The notes: generated by a model not told the origin, from the sequence alone. A DNA stretch of 64,000 nt from Ornithomonoglobus_A sp045612845 (GCA_045612845.1 JAZKZV010000003.1:124001-188000); one strand, 5' to 3'; counted from the first letter of the stretch, positions 23,404-33,399 are shown. Translations and numbers: made by a program.

Positions 23404-24348
23404 ATGTTTGAATATCTTATCACTCGTCCGCTTGGCTGGATAATAGAACAAATCTATAATCTGGTAGCGAATTACGGTCTTTCTATTATAATATTTACTA
23501 TAATTGTTAAATTGATTTTGTTGCCTCTTAATATAAAATCACAAAGAGCAATGAAAAAGCAACAGAAAATTCAGCCGATATTGGCACAATTACAGGAAAA
23601 ATATAAGAATGACCGCGAAAAGCTTCAAAGAGAAACAATGAAGCTATACAAAGAAAACAACGTATCAATGACAGGCGGTTGCCTGCCTACACTTATCCAG
23701 ATGCCTATTCTTATAGGTCTGTATCAAGTAATAAGATGGCCTCTTACATTCTTATTTGGCGTGGACTGGATGAACCAGGGTGTAATTGATAAAGTGTATA
23801 TGTTAAGAGATACCATGGCACCGCACATAGGCAAATTAGCGCAGTATACAGAAGAACAGCTGGCAAATATGTCGCAAATTCAGCTTTCAAAATGGGCGCA
23901 GATAGTAAACGGAACTCAGGACCCATGGCATATAAACTTTAACTTCTTAGGTCTTGACCTTTCCAACACACCATCTGTAGTTACTGACTACATTATGCGT
24001 CTTGACTTTTCAAATCCCGGTATATATGCAATGCTTTTGATACCGATACTTGCAGTTGTTACATCATTTCTTACTGCAAAAATAACTCAGGCGCAATCAG
24101 GACAAAACCCCAATCAGGAAGGACAAGCTGCCCAGATGTCAAAAACTATGTTGTATATGATGCCGATTACAACCGGTATATTTACATTCACATTACCATC
24201 AGGTATAGGCATATATTGGATTGTATCATCTCTTATGCAGATAATACAACAAATTTTCTTAAATAAAATGTTAGAAAACGAATCGGAAATACAAATAAAA
24301 ATTCCGGAAAGGAAGCAACTTCATGGAAAAAAGAGCAAAAAACGTTGA
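23404..24348 (+). CDS. yidC: Membrane protein insertase YidC
   Basis: 314 residues from the ATG at 23404, with GGAGG 8 nt upstream; an earlier in-frame ATG at 23383 precedes that site. It has the 60KD_IMP domain: an N-terminal helix, a charged cytoplasmic hairpin (KSQRAMKKQQKIQPILAQL), then PTLIQMPILIGLYQVI and three more helices. The loop before the last helices is longer than in Bacillus SpoIIIJ. No lipobox. It inserts proteins into the membrane alone or with Sec. Its 3' end overlaps jag by 26 bp. Confidence 0.95.
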   Translation: MFEYLITRPLGWIIEQIYNLVANYGLSIIIFTIIVKLILLPLNIKSQRAMKKQQKIQPILAQLQEKYKNDREKLQRETMKLYKENNVSMTGGCLPTLIQMPILIGLYQVIRWPLTFLFGVDWMNQGVIDKVYMLRDTMAPHIGKLAQYTEEQLANMSQIQLSKWAQIVNGTQDPWHINFNFLGLDLSNTPSVVTDYIMRLDFSNPGIYAMLLIPILAVVTSFLTAKITQAQSGQNPNQEGQAAQMSKTMLYMMPITTGIFTFTLPSGIGIYWIVSSLMQIIQQIFLNKMLENESEIQIKIPERKQLHGKKSKKR

Positions 24349-25273
24349 AACCGCTGTTGATTTGGCACTTGCCGAATTAGGCGTTACAAGAGATAAAGTA
24401 AATGTTAAAATTATTGATGAGGGAAGTAAAGGCTTTTTGGGTCTTGGTGCAAAAGAGGCAGTTGTTGAAGTTACTTTGATACAAGCAAAAAAAGCAGATA
24501 AAGTAAATTCAAAAAAAGCTCCGAAAAAGGCTGAGGTTGTTTTAGATAACAACGATGAAGACGCACCAAAAAAATCCCGCAAAGAAATAAAGCCGCTCAC
24601 AAAAGAAGTGGCTGATATGGCAATAGCAACATCACAAAAATTCCTTACAGAAATTTTTGAGGCTATGTCAATAGACGTTAAAATAAATGTATCTATCGAG
24701 AACGAAGATACTGTACTTGTTCACCTTGACGGTGAGAATATAGGCATTGTTATCGGTAAAAGAGGAGATACACTTGATGCATTGCAGTACCTTACATCTC
24801 TTGTGGTAAACAAGAATTCTGAGAGCTATATAAAGGTAACACTCGACACAGAAAATTACCGCGAAAAGAGAACAGAGGCTCTTGTTGCACTTGCTACAAG
24901 ACTTGCCAACAAGGTGGCATATTCAGGCAGAAAGTTTACTCTTGAGCCAATGAATCCGTATGAGAGACGTATAATCCATGCGACATTACAAGCAAACGAG
25001 GATGTTACTACTTATTCTATAGGTCAGGAGCCTTACAGAAAGGTTGTAATTGCTCCTAAAAATCCCAAGCCGAGAAAAGGCGGTAAGAATTATGATTCAA
25101 AAAAGAAATCATATTCAAGAAATGATTCTGAGGACACATTAGATGTACAAGCAGAAAAGAAAGGCTCATACACAACAACATACAAAGCAGACTTTAAGCC
25201 ACAACAGCATAAGGCTCAATTTGCTTCGTATGAGGAGTATTTAGCAGCACAGAATGCTCAAAAAGAAGAATAA
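24323..25273 (+). CDS. jag: RNA-binding protein Jag/KhpB
   Basis: 316 residues with the usual order Jag-N (about 5-55, containing GSKGFLGLGAKEAVVEV), a charged linker, KH (about 125-180, IGKRGDTLDALQYL) and R3H (about 190-250, ERRIIHATLQANEDVTTYS). A basic disordered tail of about 60 residues follows. It binds RNA with KhpA and affects cell division and wall synthesis in Firmicutes. AAAGGAAG lies before the ATG, inside the end of yidC. A hairpin follows. Confidence 0.94.
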   Translation: MEKRAKNVETAVDLALAELGVTRDKVNVKIIDEGSKGFLGLGAKEAVVEVTLIQAKKADKVNSKKAPKKAEVVLDNNDEDAPKKSRKEIKPLTKEVADMAIATSQKFLTEIFEAMSIDVKINVSIENEDTVLVHLDGENIGIVIGKRGDTLDALQYLTSLVVNKNSESYIKVTLDTENYREKRTEALVALATRLANKVAYSGRKFTLEPMNPYERRIIHATLQANEDVTTYSIGQEPYRKVVIAPKNPKPRKGGKNYDSKKKSYSRNDSEDTLDVQAEKKGSYTTTYKADFKPQQHKAQFASYEEYLAAQNAQKEE

Positions 25274-25284
25274 GGAACACTTTA

Positions 25285-25312
25285 TTGGGGAATGTATTTT
25301 TACATTCCCCAA
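25285..25312 (+). terminator. Hairpin terminator after jag
   Basis: Perfect 12-bp stem TTGGGGAATGTA/TACATTCCCCAA with a TTTT loop, 11 nt after the jag stop. The following sequence is AT-rich but not a clean T tract. It marks the point where mnmE would follow in many Firmicutes; here mnmE is 37 kb away. Confidence 0.75.
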
Positions 25313-25338
25313 TATATAATTATACGGGAGAAATAAAT

Positions 25339-26100
25339 ATGTACGCAAACTATCACACACATACTTCGCTATGTCATCACGCAACAGGCGAGATGGAGGA
25401 ATACGTGGAGAATGCAATAAAATCAGGAATTAAAATCCTTGGCTTTTCCGACCATGCACCATATCTGTTTGACGGTGATCACTATTCACATTTTAGAATG
25501 AGACCGGAGGAAACAGAAAAATACGTAAAGGATATAGATACACTACGTCAAAAATACAAAAAAGACATAACAATCTATACTGGTTTTGAAATTGAATACT
25601 ACCCCGATTTATTTGAAAGAACACTCGAATTTTTAAAGGGAATAGGTTATGATTTTCTGATTCTGGGTCAACACGCATTAAATAACGAATACGACAAACT
25701 ATATTCATACAACCCTGAGCGCAACAAGGACGACTTTGTATGTTACGTTAATCAGGTTATTGAGGGTATGAAAACAGGTGAGTTTTTGTACCTTGCACAC
25801 CCCGATGTAATTTTCTATTACGATAATCCTGAATTTTATGCCAAGGAGATGCTTCGCCTTTGTGAATGTGCAAAAAAATTAAACATTCCCCTTGAATTAA
25901 ATCTTTTGGGCATAAGAGAAGAACGTATGTACCCATACGACGAATTCTGGAAACTTGCTGCAGAAGTAGGCAATGATGTTATATTCGGGATTGATGCACA
26001 CGACCCTCTGCATCTTAGCGACACAAAAACAATAGATATGGCATACGATTACGTTAAAAAATTTGGAATCACACCACTTGAGGAGCTCAAAATCAAATAA
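25339..26100 (+). CDS. PHP-domain phosphatase, histidinol-phosphatase (HisJ/HisK) type
   Basis: 253 residues from the ATG at 25339 with GGGAGA upstream. The four PHP motifs are visible: NYHTHTSLCHH (H6, H8), GFSDHAPY (about 35-42), GFEIEYYPD and GQHAL, and late HPDVIF and GIDAHDP. These bind a tri-metal centre. The family includes histidinol-phosphate phosphatase, the penultimate histidine step, but no other his genes are near, so the true substrate may be another phosphoester. It ends 12 nt before the next phosphoesterase gene. Confidence 0.82.
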   Translation: MYANYHTHTSLCHHATGEMEEYVENAIKSGIKILGFSDHAPYLFDGDHYSHFRMRPEETEKYVKDIDTLRQKYKKDITIYTGFEIEYYPDLFERTLEFLKGIGYDFLILGQHALNNEYDKLYSYNPERNKDDFVCYVNQVIEGMKTGEFLYLAHPDVIFYYDNPEFYAKEMLRLCECAKKLNIPLELNLLGIREERMYPYDEFWKLAAEVGNDVIFGIDAHDPLHLSDTKTIDMAYDYVKKFGITPLEELKIK

Positions 26101-26112
26101 CGGAGATATAAT

Positions 26113-26595
26113 ATGAAAAGGATACTTATTTTTTCTGATACTCATGGTGATACAAATTCAATGATAGACGTAATAAGAGAACAAGAAAAGGTCGATGCAA
26201 TTATACATGCGGGCGACCATGCAAGAGATGCAGAGGATATCGAGGCAATATTTAACCCAATAAGTGTCTACTACGTATCGGGAAACTGCGATTTTCACTC
26301 GAGCTTTGCACCCGGCGAATTGTTTATTGAGCTTTTTGGTAAAAAGTTTTTTATAACTCATGGACATTGTCATAATGTTAAAAACGAGGTAAACACAGGT
26401 TACTCTACACTTGCAAATTCGGGAGTTACAAAATGTGCCGATGTTACGGTCTTTGGGCATACGCATATTCCGCATATAGACTATTATCAGAATATGGCTA
26501 TGGTAAACCCCGGCTCACTTAAATATTCGCGCACATATTCAGTGTGTGAAATAGACGGAGATAAAATTTATATTAAAAACTTAAAAATCAGTTAA
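26113..26595 (+). CDS. YfcE/MJ0936-family metallophosphoesterase
   Basis: 160 residues. Calcineurin-like motifs in order: FSDTHGD, HAGDHARD, VSGNCDF, THGHCHN and FGHTHIPH. This small family hydrolyses simple phosphodiesters in vitro; the physiological substrate is unknown. GGAGAT precedes the ATG. It is likely in one transcript with the PHP phosphatase and is often seen near rph and the RdgB/HAM1 gene in other Clostridia, though neither is here. Confidence 0.9.
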   Translation: MKRILIFSDTHGDTNSMIDVIREQEKVDAIIHAGDHARDAEDIEAIFNPISVYYVSGNCDFHSSFAPGELFIELFGKKFFITHGHCHNVKNEVNTGYSTLANSGVTKCADVTVFGHTHIPHIDYYQNMAMVNPGSLKYSRTYSVCEIDGDKIYIKNLKIS

Positions 26596-26606
26596 CCCTT
26601 GATACA

Positions 26607-26635
26607 TTGTAGGGGACGGCGTCCCCGACGTCCCG
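26607..26635 (+). repeat. Intergenic GC-rich repeat, copy 1
   Basis: 29-bp block TTGTAGGGGACGGCGTCCCC plus GACGTCCCG. An inverted copy with one mismatch is at 35400-35428. It is far more GC-rich than its surroundings and internally palindromic (GGGGACG/CGTCCCC). It looks like a dispersed REP-type intergenic repeat. Confidence 0.8.
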
Positions 26636-26659
26636 CTTGTATAAATATTTTCAAAACAA

Positions 26660-26694
26660 AAAGAAAATCTGCAAAAAGCAGATTTTCTTTTTTA
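26660..26694. terminator. Bidirectional terminator between yfcE-like gene and ychF
   Basis: 13-bp stem AAAGAAAATCTGC/GCAGATTTTCTTT (26660-26672 and 26678-26690) with an AAAAA loop, a T-rich tail on the plus strand, and A-rich sequence on the other side. Confidence 0.88.
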
Positions 26695-26734
26695 TTTTAC
26701 AATTAAACGTTCTGCGCTAAAAGAAACAGCCTAC

Positions 26735-27829
26735 TTATACATTGAAACGGAATAAAACTATATCTCCGTCCTTCATTACATATTCCTTACCCTCACTTCT
26801 GACAAGGCCTTTTTCCTTGGCATTGACCATTGACCCGCATTCCATAAGGTCGTTAAAGTGAACAACCTCTGCTCTTATAAAACCTCTTTCGAAGTCGGTA
26901 TGGATTTTACCCGCCGCCTGCGGTGCTTTTGTGCCGTTTGTAATTGTCCATGCTCTTACTTCAGGCTCGCCAGCAGTTAAGTAGCTTATAAGTCCCAAAA
27001 GCGAGTAGCTTGCCTTTATAAGTCTGTCAAGTCCCGATTCGCTCATATTAAGCTCCTCTAAGAACATTGCCCTTTCCTCTCCGTCAAGTTGCGAAATTTC
27101 TTCTTCTATTCTTGCAGAAACAGGCATAACCTGTGAGTTTTCTTCCTTAGCATATTCTATTACTCTGTTTACGTACTCGTTATTTTCTATTCCCTTTACA
27201 AAGTCGTCCTCTGCAACATTTGCCGCATATATTACAGGCTTCATGGTAATTAAGAAAATATCTCGCATTATAGCCATTTCGTCATCGGTATAATCGAGTG
27301 TACGTGCACTTTTACCCTCTTCAAGATGTGCTTTTACTCTTTCTAAAAGTGCCATTTCAGTCGCAAGGGACTTGTCGCCCTTCATTGCCTTTGATGTTCT
27401 TGCAATACGTCTTTCTACCATTTCCAAATCGGAAAAAACAAGCTCTAATGTGATTGTTTCGATATCTCTTATAGGGTCTATTGAGCCATCAACGTGAGTG
27501 ATGTTTGAGTCCTCAAAGCAACGTACAACGTGAACTATTGCATCAACCTCTCTTATGTGCGATAAAAACTTGTTACCAAGTCCCTCACCCTTTGACGCAC
27601 CCTTAACAAGACCTGCAATATCAACAAACTCAATGTATGCCCTTGTTACTTTTTTGGGGTTATACATTTTTGCAAGCGCGTCAATTCTCTCATCAGGCAC
27701 ATCAACAATGCCGACGTTCGGCTCTATTGTACAGAATGGATAGTTTGCAGACTCCGCACCCGCCTGTGTTATTGCATTAAATAATGTGGATTTTCCTACA
27801 TTTGGTAATCCCACTATACCAAGTTTCAT
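26735..27829 (-). CDS. ychF: Redox-regulated ATPase YchF
   Basis: 364 residues. Obg-family P-loop GLPNVGKST (residues 6-14), G2/G3 region with DIAGLVKGASKGEGLGN, the NVAEDD element that replaces the guanine-specific NKxD (so ATP is preferred), and a C-terminal TGS domain ending VMKDGDIVLFRFNV. It binds ribosomes and is linked to stress responses. AAAGGA precedes the ATG. It has its own promoter. Confidence 0.96.
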   Translation of the reverse strand: MKLGIVGLPNVGKSTLFNAITQAGAESANYPFCTIEPNVGIVDVPDERIDALAKMYNPKKVTRAYIEFVDIAGLVKGASKGEGLGNKFLSHIREVDAIVHVVRCFEDSNITHVDGSIDPIRDIETITLELVFSDLEMVERRIARTSKAMKGDKSLATEMALLERVKAHLEEGKSARTLDYTDDEMAIMRDIFLITMKPVIYAANVAEDDFVKGIENNEYVNRVIEYAKEENSQVMPVSARIEEEISQLDGEERAMFLEELNMSESGLDRLIKASYSLLGLISYLTAGEPEVRAWTITNGTKAPQAAGKIHTDFERGFIRAEVVHFNDLMECGSMVNAKEKGLVRSEGKEYVMKDGDIVLFRFNV

Positions 27830-27872
27830 AATTTATCATTCCTTTGTTATTTTATATCGTAACACTTATACT

Positions 27873-27901
27873 ATTGTACCACAATATTTTTATTTTGTAA
27901 A
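27873..27901 (-). promoter_or_regulatory. Sigma-A promoter of ychF
   Basis: Minus-strand -35 TTTACA (27896-27901), 17-bp spacer, -10 TACAAT (27873-27878). Confidence 0.7.
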
Positions 27902-27929
27902 TATTTTATTTTAAATCCCTCATATTATA

Positions 27930-29852
27930 TCATTCATACAGAAAATACTTAGGGAACACTGTAAGCCTTATGTTGGTGCAGCCGTACGGAATTAAGGTTA
28001 TTTCCTCCATGTCACCCAGATTGTTTTCTACAAACTCAACAGACGGAAGTTTAGGTGTAAGAAGATTATCCTCATCCACTACACTTGCACCACATTCAAT
28101 CTGTTTATCGTCTATACCCTCGCCATCCACAAGCTCCTTTTTTGTTTTGGGAACATTTGCAAGTGTCTGGTTTTTAAGTTTTTTTGCTTTTATTTTAACC
28201 TCAAACGGAACATAGCTCCACATCGGTTTATCCATAGCCTCGTTGATGTTTATTTTTGGTTCCTCCCAACCCGAAACCGCATAGCTCCATTCCGATGCAG
28301 GATATATATTATAAGCAGGAAATTCCTTTGTTTGTCTTTTTTCGTTTACATCGATTTTGCAATCCTCGTCGATTTTTAAAGACAACAAGAACGGACCATA
28401 TGTAAAATATATACCATTATCAACAGACATATGCGATTGAAAAACAGGCTTGAATTCAACATTTACTATGCAGTCTTTTTCTGCTTTTATATGTGCATAG
28501 CCGTCTGTAATGTCGAAGTCAACATCTTTACCGTTTACGCTTATTTTTAACCCCGCAGACCATTGGGGAACTCTGATTTTTAATATGTTTTCTTTATTGT
28601 TTTTAATTGTAACATCAAGCTTTATATTCATACGATACGGATAGTTACCACTCTGTATGATTTTTATTTCGTCATCTTCATATTTGCTGTCGCCATAAAG
28701 ACTCAGTGCCATACCGTCATCGGTTTTTTGGTACATTCTTAAAACATAGTTCGGGAATGCACGCCCGATATTACCCACGCAACACTCAGGATAGTGATGT
28801 GGTGCATATGCCATTCTTGGTGTATCAAGCCACGCCTTTATATGTGTCGAGTTTCTGGCACATATAACCTGATTTACAGACGAAAGGTATTGTATGGTTT
28901 TAAAATCTTTTGCAGTAGCACCAAAAAAAGCATTAAATACGGCTTTTTCGATTTTGTCTGCATACATGGATTTTCCTGTTGCTTCGAGCAAGTAGCCCAC
29001 ACTCCATGTATAATCCGAAATATCGCAAGACTCGTGTGCGCGCCATGATTCTTTACCGCATAGAGCCTCGCTGCAACTATGAACACCATCAGGTAGCATA
29101 TGAAAATCATCAATACGTCTGTATGCAGTTTCTGCCGCATCAAGATATTTTTTATCACCTGTGTATGTGTACATAATTGCCGAAATTTTAGCAATCTCGT
29201 TAAAGGACACGCCATGGTCGTGAATGTATGTGTCTGAAACAAAATTAGCTATTGTTTCCTTACTTCCACACCTTTTATTATAATTTTCGAATGCCGTTTT
29301 TGCTTTATTTAACAGTTTTTCGTCATCAAAATACTCATAAAGTTTAAGCATGGTTTCGACATTAACAACATCACGTTCATCGGAATAGTCGTTATTATCA
29401 TTTAGATAATGCGCTCTCATTTTTTGAAGATAAAATTTATCACCGGTTTTACTCCACAAAGCATAAAATGCGCGGAACAACACCGCATGAGGCCAACGAT
29501 TACAACTTTGTGGTTTTTTAAGTTCTTCGGGGCCTATGAACGTATCATCGTTATTAAGACACTCCGACATTTCATCTCCAAAAATGCTTTTGTAACTTTC
29601 GAGATTATCAAGTAACGCCGACATTCTTGCAATTGAGTCGATTCGATATGCAGTCTGCTCATACGGCCACCATGCGGCATATCCGCCATCTGCAAGGCTT
29701 TTATGCTTCCAACACTTGGTATCGTAAGGATAACCAATCTCGTGCAAATGTCCCGGCATACCGTCTTTTTCACATTTGAGAGTCTCATATAGCCAGCCAT
29801 ATGGTTCGATATTCTTTAATCTGATTTCATTAAACTTTGAGTATTTTTTCAT
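27930..29852 (-). CDS. GH127-type glycosidase (beta-L-arabinofuranosidase family, DUF1680)
   Basis: 640 residues, no signal peptide, so cytoplasmic. An alpha/alpha-barrel is suggested by the helical repeats GDKFYLQKMRAHYL, FDDEKLLNKAKTAFENYNKR and TGDKKYLDAAETAYRRIDDF. The HESCDISD segment and the HYPECCVGNIGR segment supply the Glu and Cys residues that in HypBA1 bind zinc and act as nucleophile. The C-terminal part is beta-sandwich. In this family the enzyme removes beta-L-arabinofuranose, but related members differ in specificity. No sugar transporter or regulator is nearby. GGAGGA precedes the ATG. Confidence 0.82.
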   Translation of the reverse strand: MKKYSKFNEIRLKNIEPYGWLYETLKCEKDGMPGHLHEIGYPYDTKCWKHKSLADGGYAAWWPYEQTAYRIDSIARMSALLDNLESYKSIFGDEMSECLNNDDTFIGPEELKKPQSCNRWPHAVLFRAFYALWSKTGDKFYLQKMRAHYLNDNNDYSDERDVVNVETMLKLYEYFDDEKLLNKAKTAFENYNKRCGSKETIANFVSDTYIHDHGVSFNEIAKISAIMYTYTGDKKYLDAAETAYRRIDDFHMLPDGVHSCSEALCGKESWRAHESCDISDYTWSVGYLLEATGKSMYADKIEKAVFNAFFGATAKDFKTIQYLSSVNQVICARNSTHIKAWLDTPRMAYAPHHYPECCVGNIGRAFPNYVLRMYQKTDDGMALSLYGDSKYEDDEIKIIQSGNYPYRMNIKLDVTIKNNKENILKIRVPQWSAGLKISVNGKDVDFDITDGYAHIKAEKDCIVNVEFKPVFQSHMSVDNGIYFTYGPFLLSLKIDEDCKIDVNEKRQTKEFPAYNIYPASEWSYAVSGWEEPKININEAMDKPMWSYVPFEVKIKAKKLKNQTLANVPKTKKELVDGEGIDDKQIECGASVVDEDNLLTPKLPSVEFVENNLGDMEEITLIPYGCTNIRLTVFPKYFLYE

Positions 29853-29900
29853 ATACTATATCCTCCTCAATTTAAACATGGGTATTATGTTATAATATTT

Positions 29901-32900
29901 TTAATTTTTTCTTTGCGGTATTTTATTTAAAATTTCCTCAATAAGCTTTAAATTACTCTTTATTGCCTCTTTCATAGTAAAGCGGATTATCGGCTCTGTC
30001 TGGGACATAATTCGTATACAACCGGGATATGCCTTATCGAGTATTTGTATAATATCCATATTAAGGCAATCTTCCATAAACTTTAGAGTTACAATTCTCT
30101 CCTTTTGCATTATCTCAAATATGCCTCTGTCCCTTGCCATATACTTTATTTTTGCAACACTTATGATATTTGCCACAGGCTTTGGAATATCGCCATATCT
30201 GTCTATAAGCTCGTCTTCTACCTCAAATTTATCGTCCTCACATGAAATTGAGGCAATTTTTTTGTACATATCAATTCGCTGATTTGAGCTTTCGATATAC
30301 TTTTCCGGAAGATATGCATTTACACTTATATCTATTGTAACCTCTTTTTGCTCATCTTCCTTTATGCCCTTAGCCTCATTCACACTCTGTGCAAGGATTT
30401 TGCAATACATATCGTAGCCGACGCTATCCATATGTCCGTGTTGCTCTGCACCTAAGAGATTGCCTGCGCCTCTTATCTCCAAATCGCGCATAGCAATTTT
30501 AAAGCCCGAGCCAAACTCGGTAAATTCCTTTATTGCCCGCAGTCGCTTTTGCGCCACCTCGGAGAGTATTTTATCACGTTCGTATGTTAAATACGCGTAT
30601 GCCGCTCTGTTTGAACGTCCCACTCTGCCGCGAAGCTGGTAGAGCTGTGCAAGGCCCATCTTGTCGGCATTTTCGATAATTATTGTATTTGCATTGGGAA
30701 TATCAAGTCCCGTTTCGATAATAGTGGTGCAAACCAAAACATCAATTTTGCCCTCCACCATATCGTACATAATTTCTTCTAATTCCTCCTCGCGCATTTT
30801 ACCATGCCCCACCGCAATCTTTGCACTCGGAATTTTAGAGCGTATAAACTCTGCTTTTCTGTAAATATCACTTGTTTTGTTATGCAGATAAAACACCTGA
30901 CCGCCGCGTGATAGCTCATTTTTTATAGCATCAACAAGTACATCTGCATGATTTTCCAAAACATACGTCTGAACGGGATATCTGTTTTGTGGCGGATCGG
31001 TTAAGACACTCATATCCCTTACACTCGTCATTGCCATATGCAATGTTCTCGGGATTGGTGTTGCGGTCATTGTAAGAACATCAACCGAGCTCTTTAACTC
31101 TTTTAATCTCTCCTTATGCTTTACGCCAAAGCGTTGCTCCTCGTCTATTATTAACAGACCCAAATCGTTAAATTTAATGTCATTAGAAAGAAGTCTGTGA
31201 GTTCCTATAACAACATCTATCTCGCCTGTTTTTAGCTTTTTAATAATATTCTTTTGCTGCGTTGCACTGCGAAATCTCGAAATCATTTCCACTTTTACGG
31301 GGAAATTTTTCATTCTGTCTAAAAATGTTTCGTAATGCTGCATTGCAAGGATAGTTGTAGGACACAGATATGCCACCTGCTTTGAGTCATTCACCGCCTT
31401 GAATGCCGCCCTTAGCGCAACTTCAGTCTTACCAAAGCCCACATCACCGCACAGAAGTCTGTCCATAGGCTTTGGCTTTTCCATATCCTCTTTTACTTCC
31501 TCGATAGACCTAAGCTGGTCATCAGTTTCCTGATACTCAAACGTATCCTCAAAATCCTTTTGCCAAGGAGTATCTTCGCTGAATGCAAAGCCCTGCACGC
31601 TCTCTCTTTTGGCATACAGTTTAACAAGCTCACGTGCAAGCTCCTCGGTTGCCGCCTTAACTTTAGATTTTGTCCTGTTCCATTCCTGAGTACCCAGCTT
31701 ATTTAGTTTTACGATTTTATCAGCACTGTTGCCTATATATTTATACAGCTCATTTAGTTGGTCTACGGGGATATACAAGCAGTCTGTTCCTCGATATTGT
31801 ATCTTTAAATAGTCCTTACTAACACCGCCTACGTCCATTCTTTGTGTGCCCTTGTATTCACCTATGCCATGAGCAGGGTGCACAACATAATCACCCACAC
31901 TTATATCGTTATACGAACGGATTCTCTGACTGTTTTCTTGTTTTCGTCTTGAACGGGTGCGCTTCTCGGAAAAAATTTCGCTCTCAGAAACAAGAACAAA
32001 TTTTATATCAGGGTATTCAAAGCCTTTTTTAAGACTTCCGCGCATAACAGATACTTCGCCCTCTTTAAATTCGTCGCTATCATAAATGCACTTTGCCTTT
32101 ATTCCTTTATCGTTTATAATGCCTGCGAGATTTTGTGCTCTTCCGCGTGTGTTTGCTAAAATAACTACTGTGTAGCCATCCTTTGACCATTTATCAAGAC
32201 TGTCGAAAAGGTAGTCAATTTTGCCATGAAACGATATGGTCGACTTTGTTGTAAAGCTTATAAGCTCTTTATACTTTATATTATTTGAGGTATGTGTTAA
32301 AATTTCTAAGGCTATTATCCTTTTTTGATTTATTTTTGAAAGGTACTCGTCATAAGACAGAAAAATCCCATTGCTTTTTTTGTCCATTATTCCTTTATTT
32401 ATAAGGTCGGCTATTATTTCGCCCTTTTCCCATTCAAAGGTTTTTATACGGTCCTCTATTCTTTTGGGGTCAACAATAAAGACCATATCCTTATTATCTA
32501 AATAGTCAAGAATTGTCGGGATTTTTTCGTAAACTAAATGTACATACTTATCTAACGACGGAAAATATGTCCTCTCCTCTAAGGCCTCCCTCTCCTGGTT
32601 AAGTGTGCTTAAAAGCTGTTCATTATCCTCTTGTTTTTTAGCATTTTCTATTCTTTTCTCTATTTCCTTTAATAAAAGTGCCTTTGTATTATCACTGACA
32701 AGCATTTCTCTTGCACTTATTATTTTAACCTCGTCAAGATTATGAGTTGAACGTTGTGAGTACGGGTCAAATGCACGGATTAAATCCGTTTCGTCATCAA
32801 AAAATTCTATTCGTACCGGGAAGTCCAAATCGGGGGGATAGATATCCAGAATCCCGCCACGGATTGCAAATTGTCCTATACCCTCGACAATTTCCTCACG

Positions 32901-33374
32901 TGAATACCCCATATATATAAGCTTTTTAGAAAGCTCCTCTATATTGAATATTGCACCCGGGGTAAATGTTATAGCGTTGTTTTCGAACTCTTCCTTGTTT
33001 TGTGTGTATTGTAAAATCGCCTCCAATGACGATATAATAATCTTATTTTTGCCATTAACAAGCGAGGATATTGCTCTAAGACGTTGATTTGAATTTGCCC
33101 TTGCAGTAGTCTCTATATTATAGAAAACATACTCCTTTGCAGGAAAAATCTCGAAATCGTTTGTGTATGTGCCAATCATATTGCCAAAGGCACGTGCCTC
33201 CATATCGCTGTAACAAATGACAAGCGAAGAAACACCATCTCTCCTTTGCAGTGAGTAGACAAGGTGCGCCTGTGCCGCCTCCTCTACTCCGCAAACAGAT
33301 ATGGGGGTGTTATCTAATTTATCTATAAGCTTTTTATATAAATCGTAATCGTTTAATATATTTGAAAAATTCAT
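29901..33374 (-). CDS. mfd: Transcription-repair coupling factor Mfd
   Basis: 1157 residues. The N terminus is UvrB-like (contacts UvrA), then an RNA-polymerase-interaction domain (VGDYVVHPAHGIGEYKG, near 490), then a RecG-like SF2 translocase with GDVGFGKTEVALRAAF, IIDEEQRFGVKHKE, TATPIPRTL and QLRGRVGRS, and the TRG and C-terminal regulatory domains. It removes stalled polymerase at lesions and recruits UvrABC. Length and order are standard. It follows pth and ybaK in a run of minus-strand genes. Confidence 0.97.
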   Translation of the reverse strand: MNFSNILNDYDLYKKLIDKLDNTPISVCGVEEAAQAHLVYSLQRRDGVSSLVICYSDMEARAFGNMIGTYTNDFEIFPAKEYVFYNIETTARANSNQRLRAISSLVNGKNKIIISSLEAILQYTQNKEEFENNAITFTPGAIFNIEELSKKLIYMGYSREEIVEGIGQFAIRGGILDIYPPDLDFPVRIEFFDDETDLIRAFDPYSQRSTHNLDEVKIISAREMLVSDNTKALLLKEIEKRIENAKKQEDNEQLLSTLNQEREALEERTYFPSLDKYVHLVYEKIPTILDYLDNKDMVFIVDPKRIEDRIKTFEWEKGEIIADLINKGIMDKKSNGIFLSYDEYLSKINQKRIIALEILTHTSNNIKYKELISFTTKSTISFHGKIDYLFDSLDKWSKDGYTVVILANTRGRAQNLAGIINDKGIKAKCIYDSDEFKEGEVSVMRGSLKKGFEYPDIKFVLVSESEIFSEKRTRSRRKQENSQRIRSYNDISVGDYVVHPAHGIGEYKGTQRMDVGGVSKDYLKIQYRGTDCLYIPVDQLNELYKYIGNSADKIVKLNKLGTQEWNRTKSKVKAATEELARELVKLYAKRESVQGFAFSEDTPWQKDFEDTFEYQETDDQLRSIEEVKEDMEKPKPMDRLLCGDVGFGKTEVALRAAFKAVNDSKQVAYLCPTTILAMQHYETFLDRMKNFPVKVEMISRFRSATQQKNIIKKLKTGEIDVVIGTHRLLSNDIKFNDLGLLIIDEEQRFGVKHKERLKELKSSVDVLTMTATPIPRTLHMAMTSVRDMSVLTDPPQNRYPVQTYVLENHADVLVDAIKNELSRGGQVFYLHNKTSDIYRKAEFIRSKIPSAKIAVGHGKMREEELEEIMYDMVEGKIDVLVCTTIIETGLDIPNANTIIIENADKMGLAQLYQLRGRVGRSNRAAYAYLTYERDKILSEVAQKRLRAIKEFTEFGSGFKIAMRDLEIRGAGNLLGAEQHGHMDSVGYDMYCKILAQSVNEAKGIKEDEQKEVTIDISVNAYLPEKYIESSNQRIDMYKKIASISCEDDKFEVEDELIDRYGDIPKPVANIISVAKIKYMARDRGIFEIMQKERIVTLKFMEDCLNMDIIQILDKAYPGCIRIMSQTEPIIRFTMKEAIKSNLKLIEEILNKIPQRKN

Positions 33375-33399
33375 TATAATCCTCTATGATGAGCAAAAT

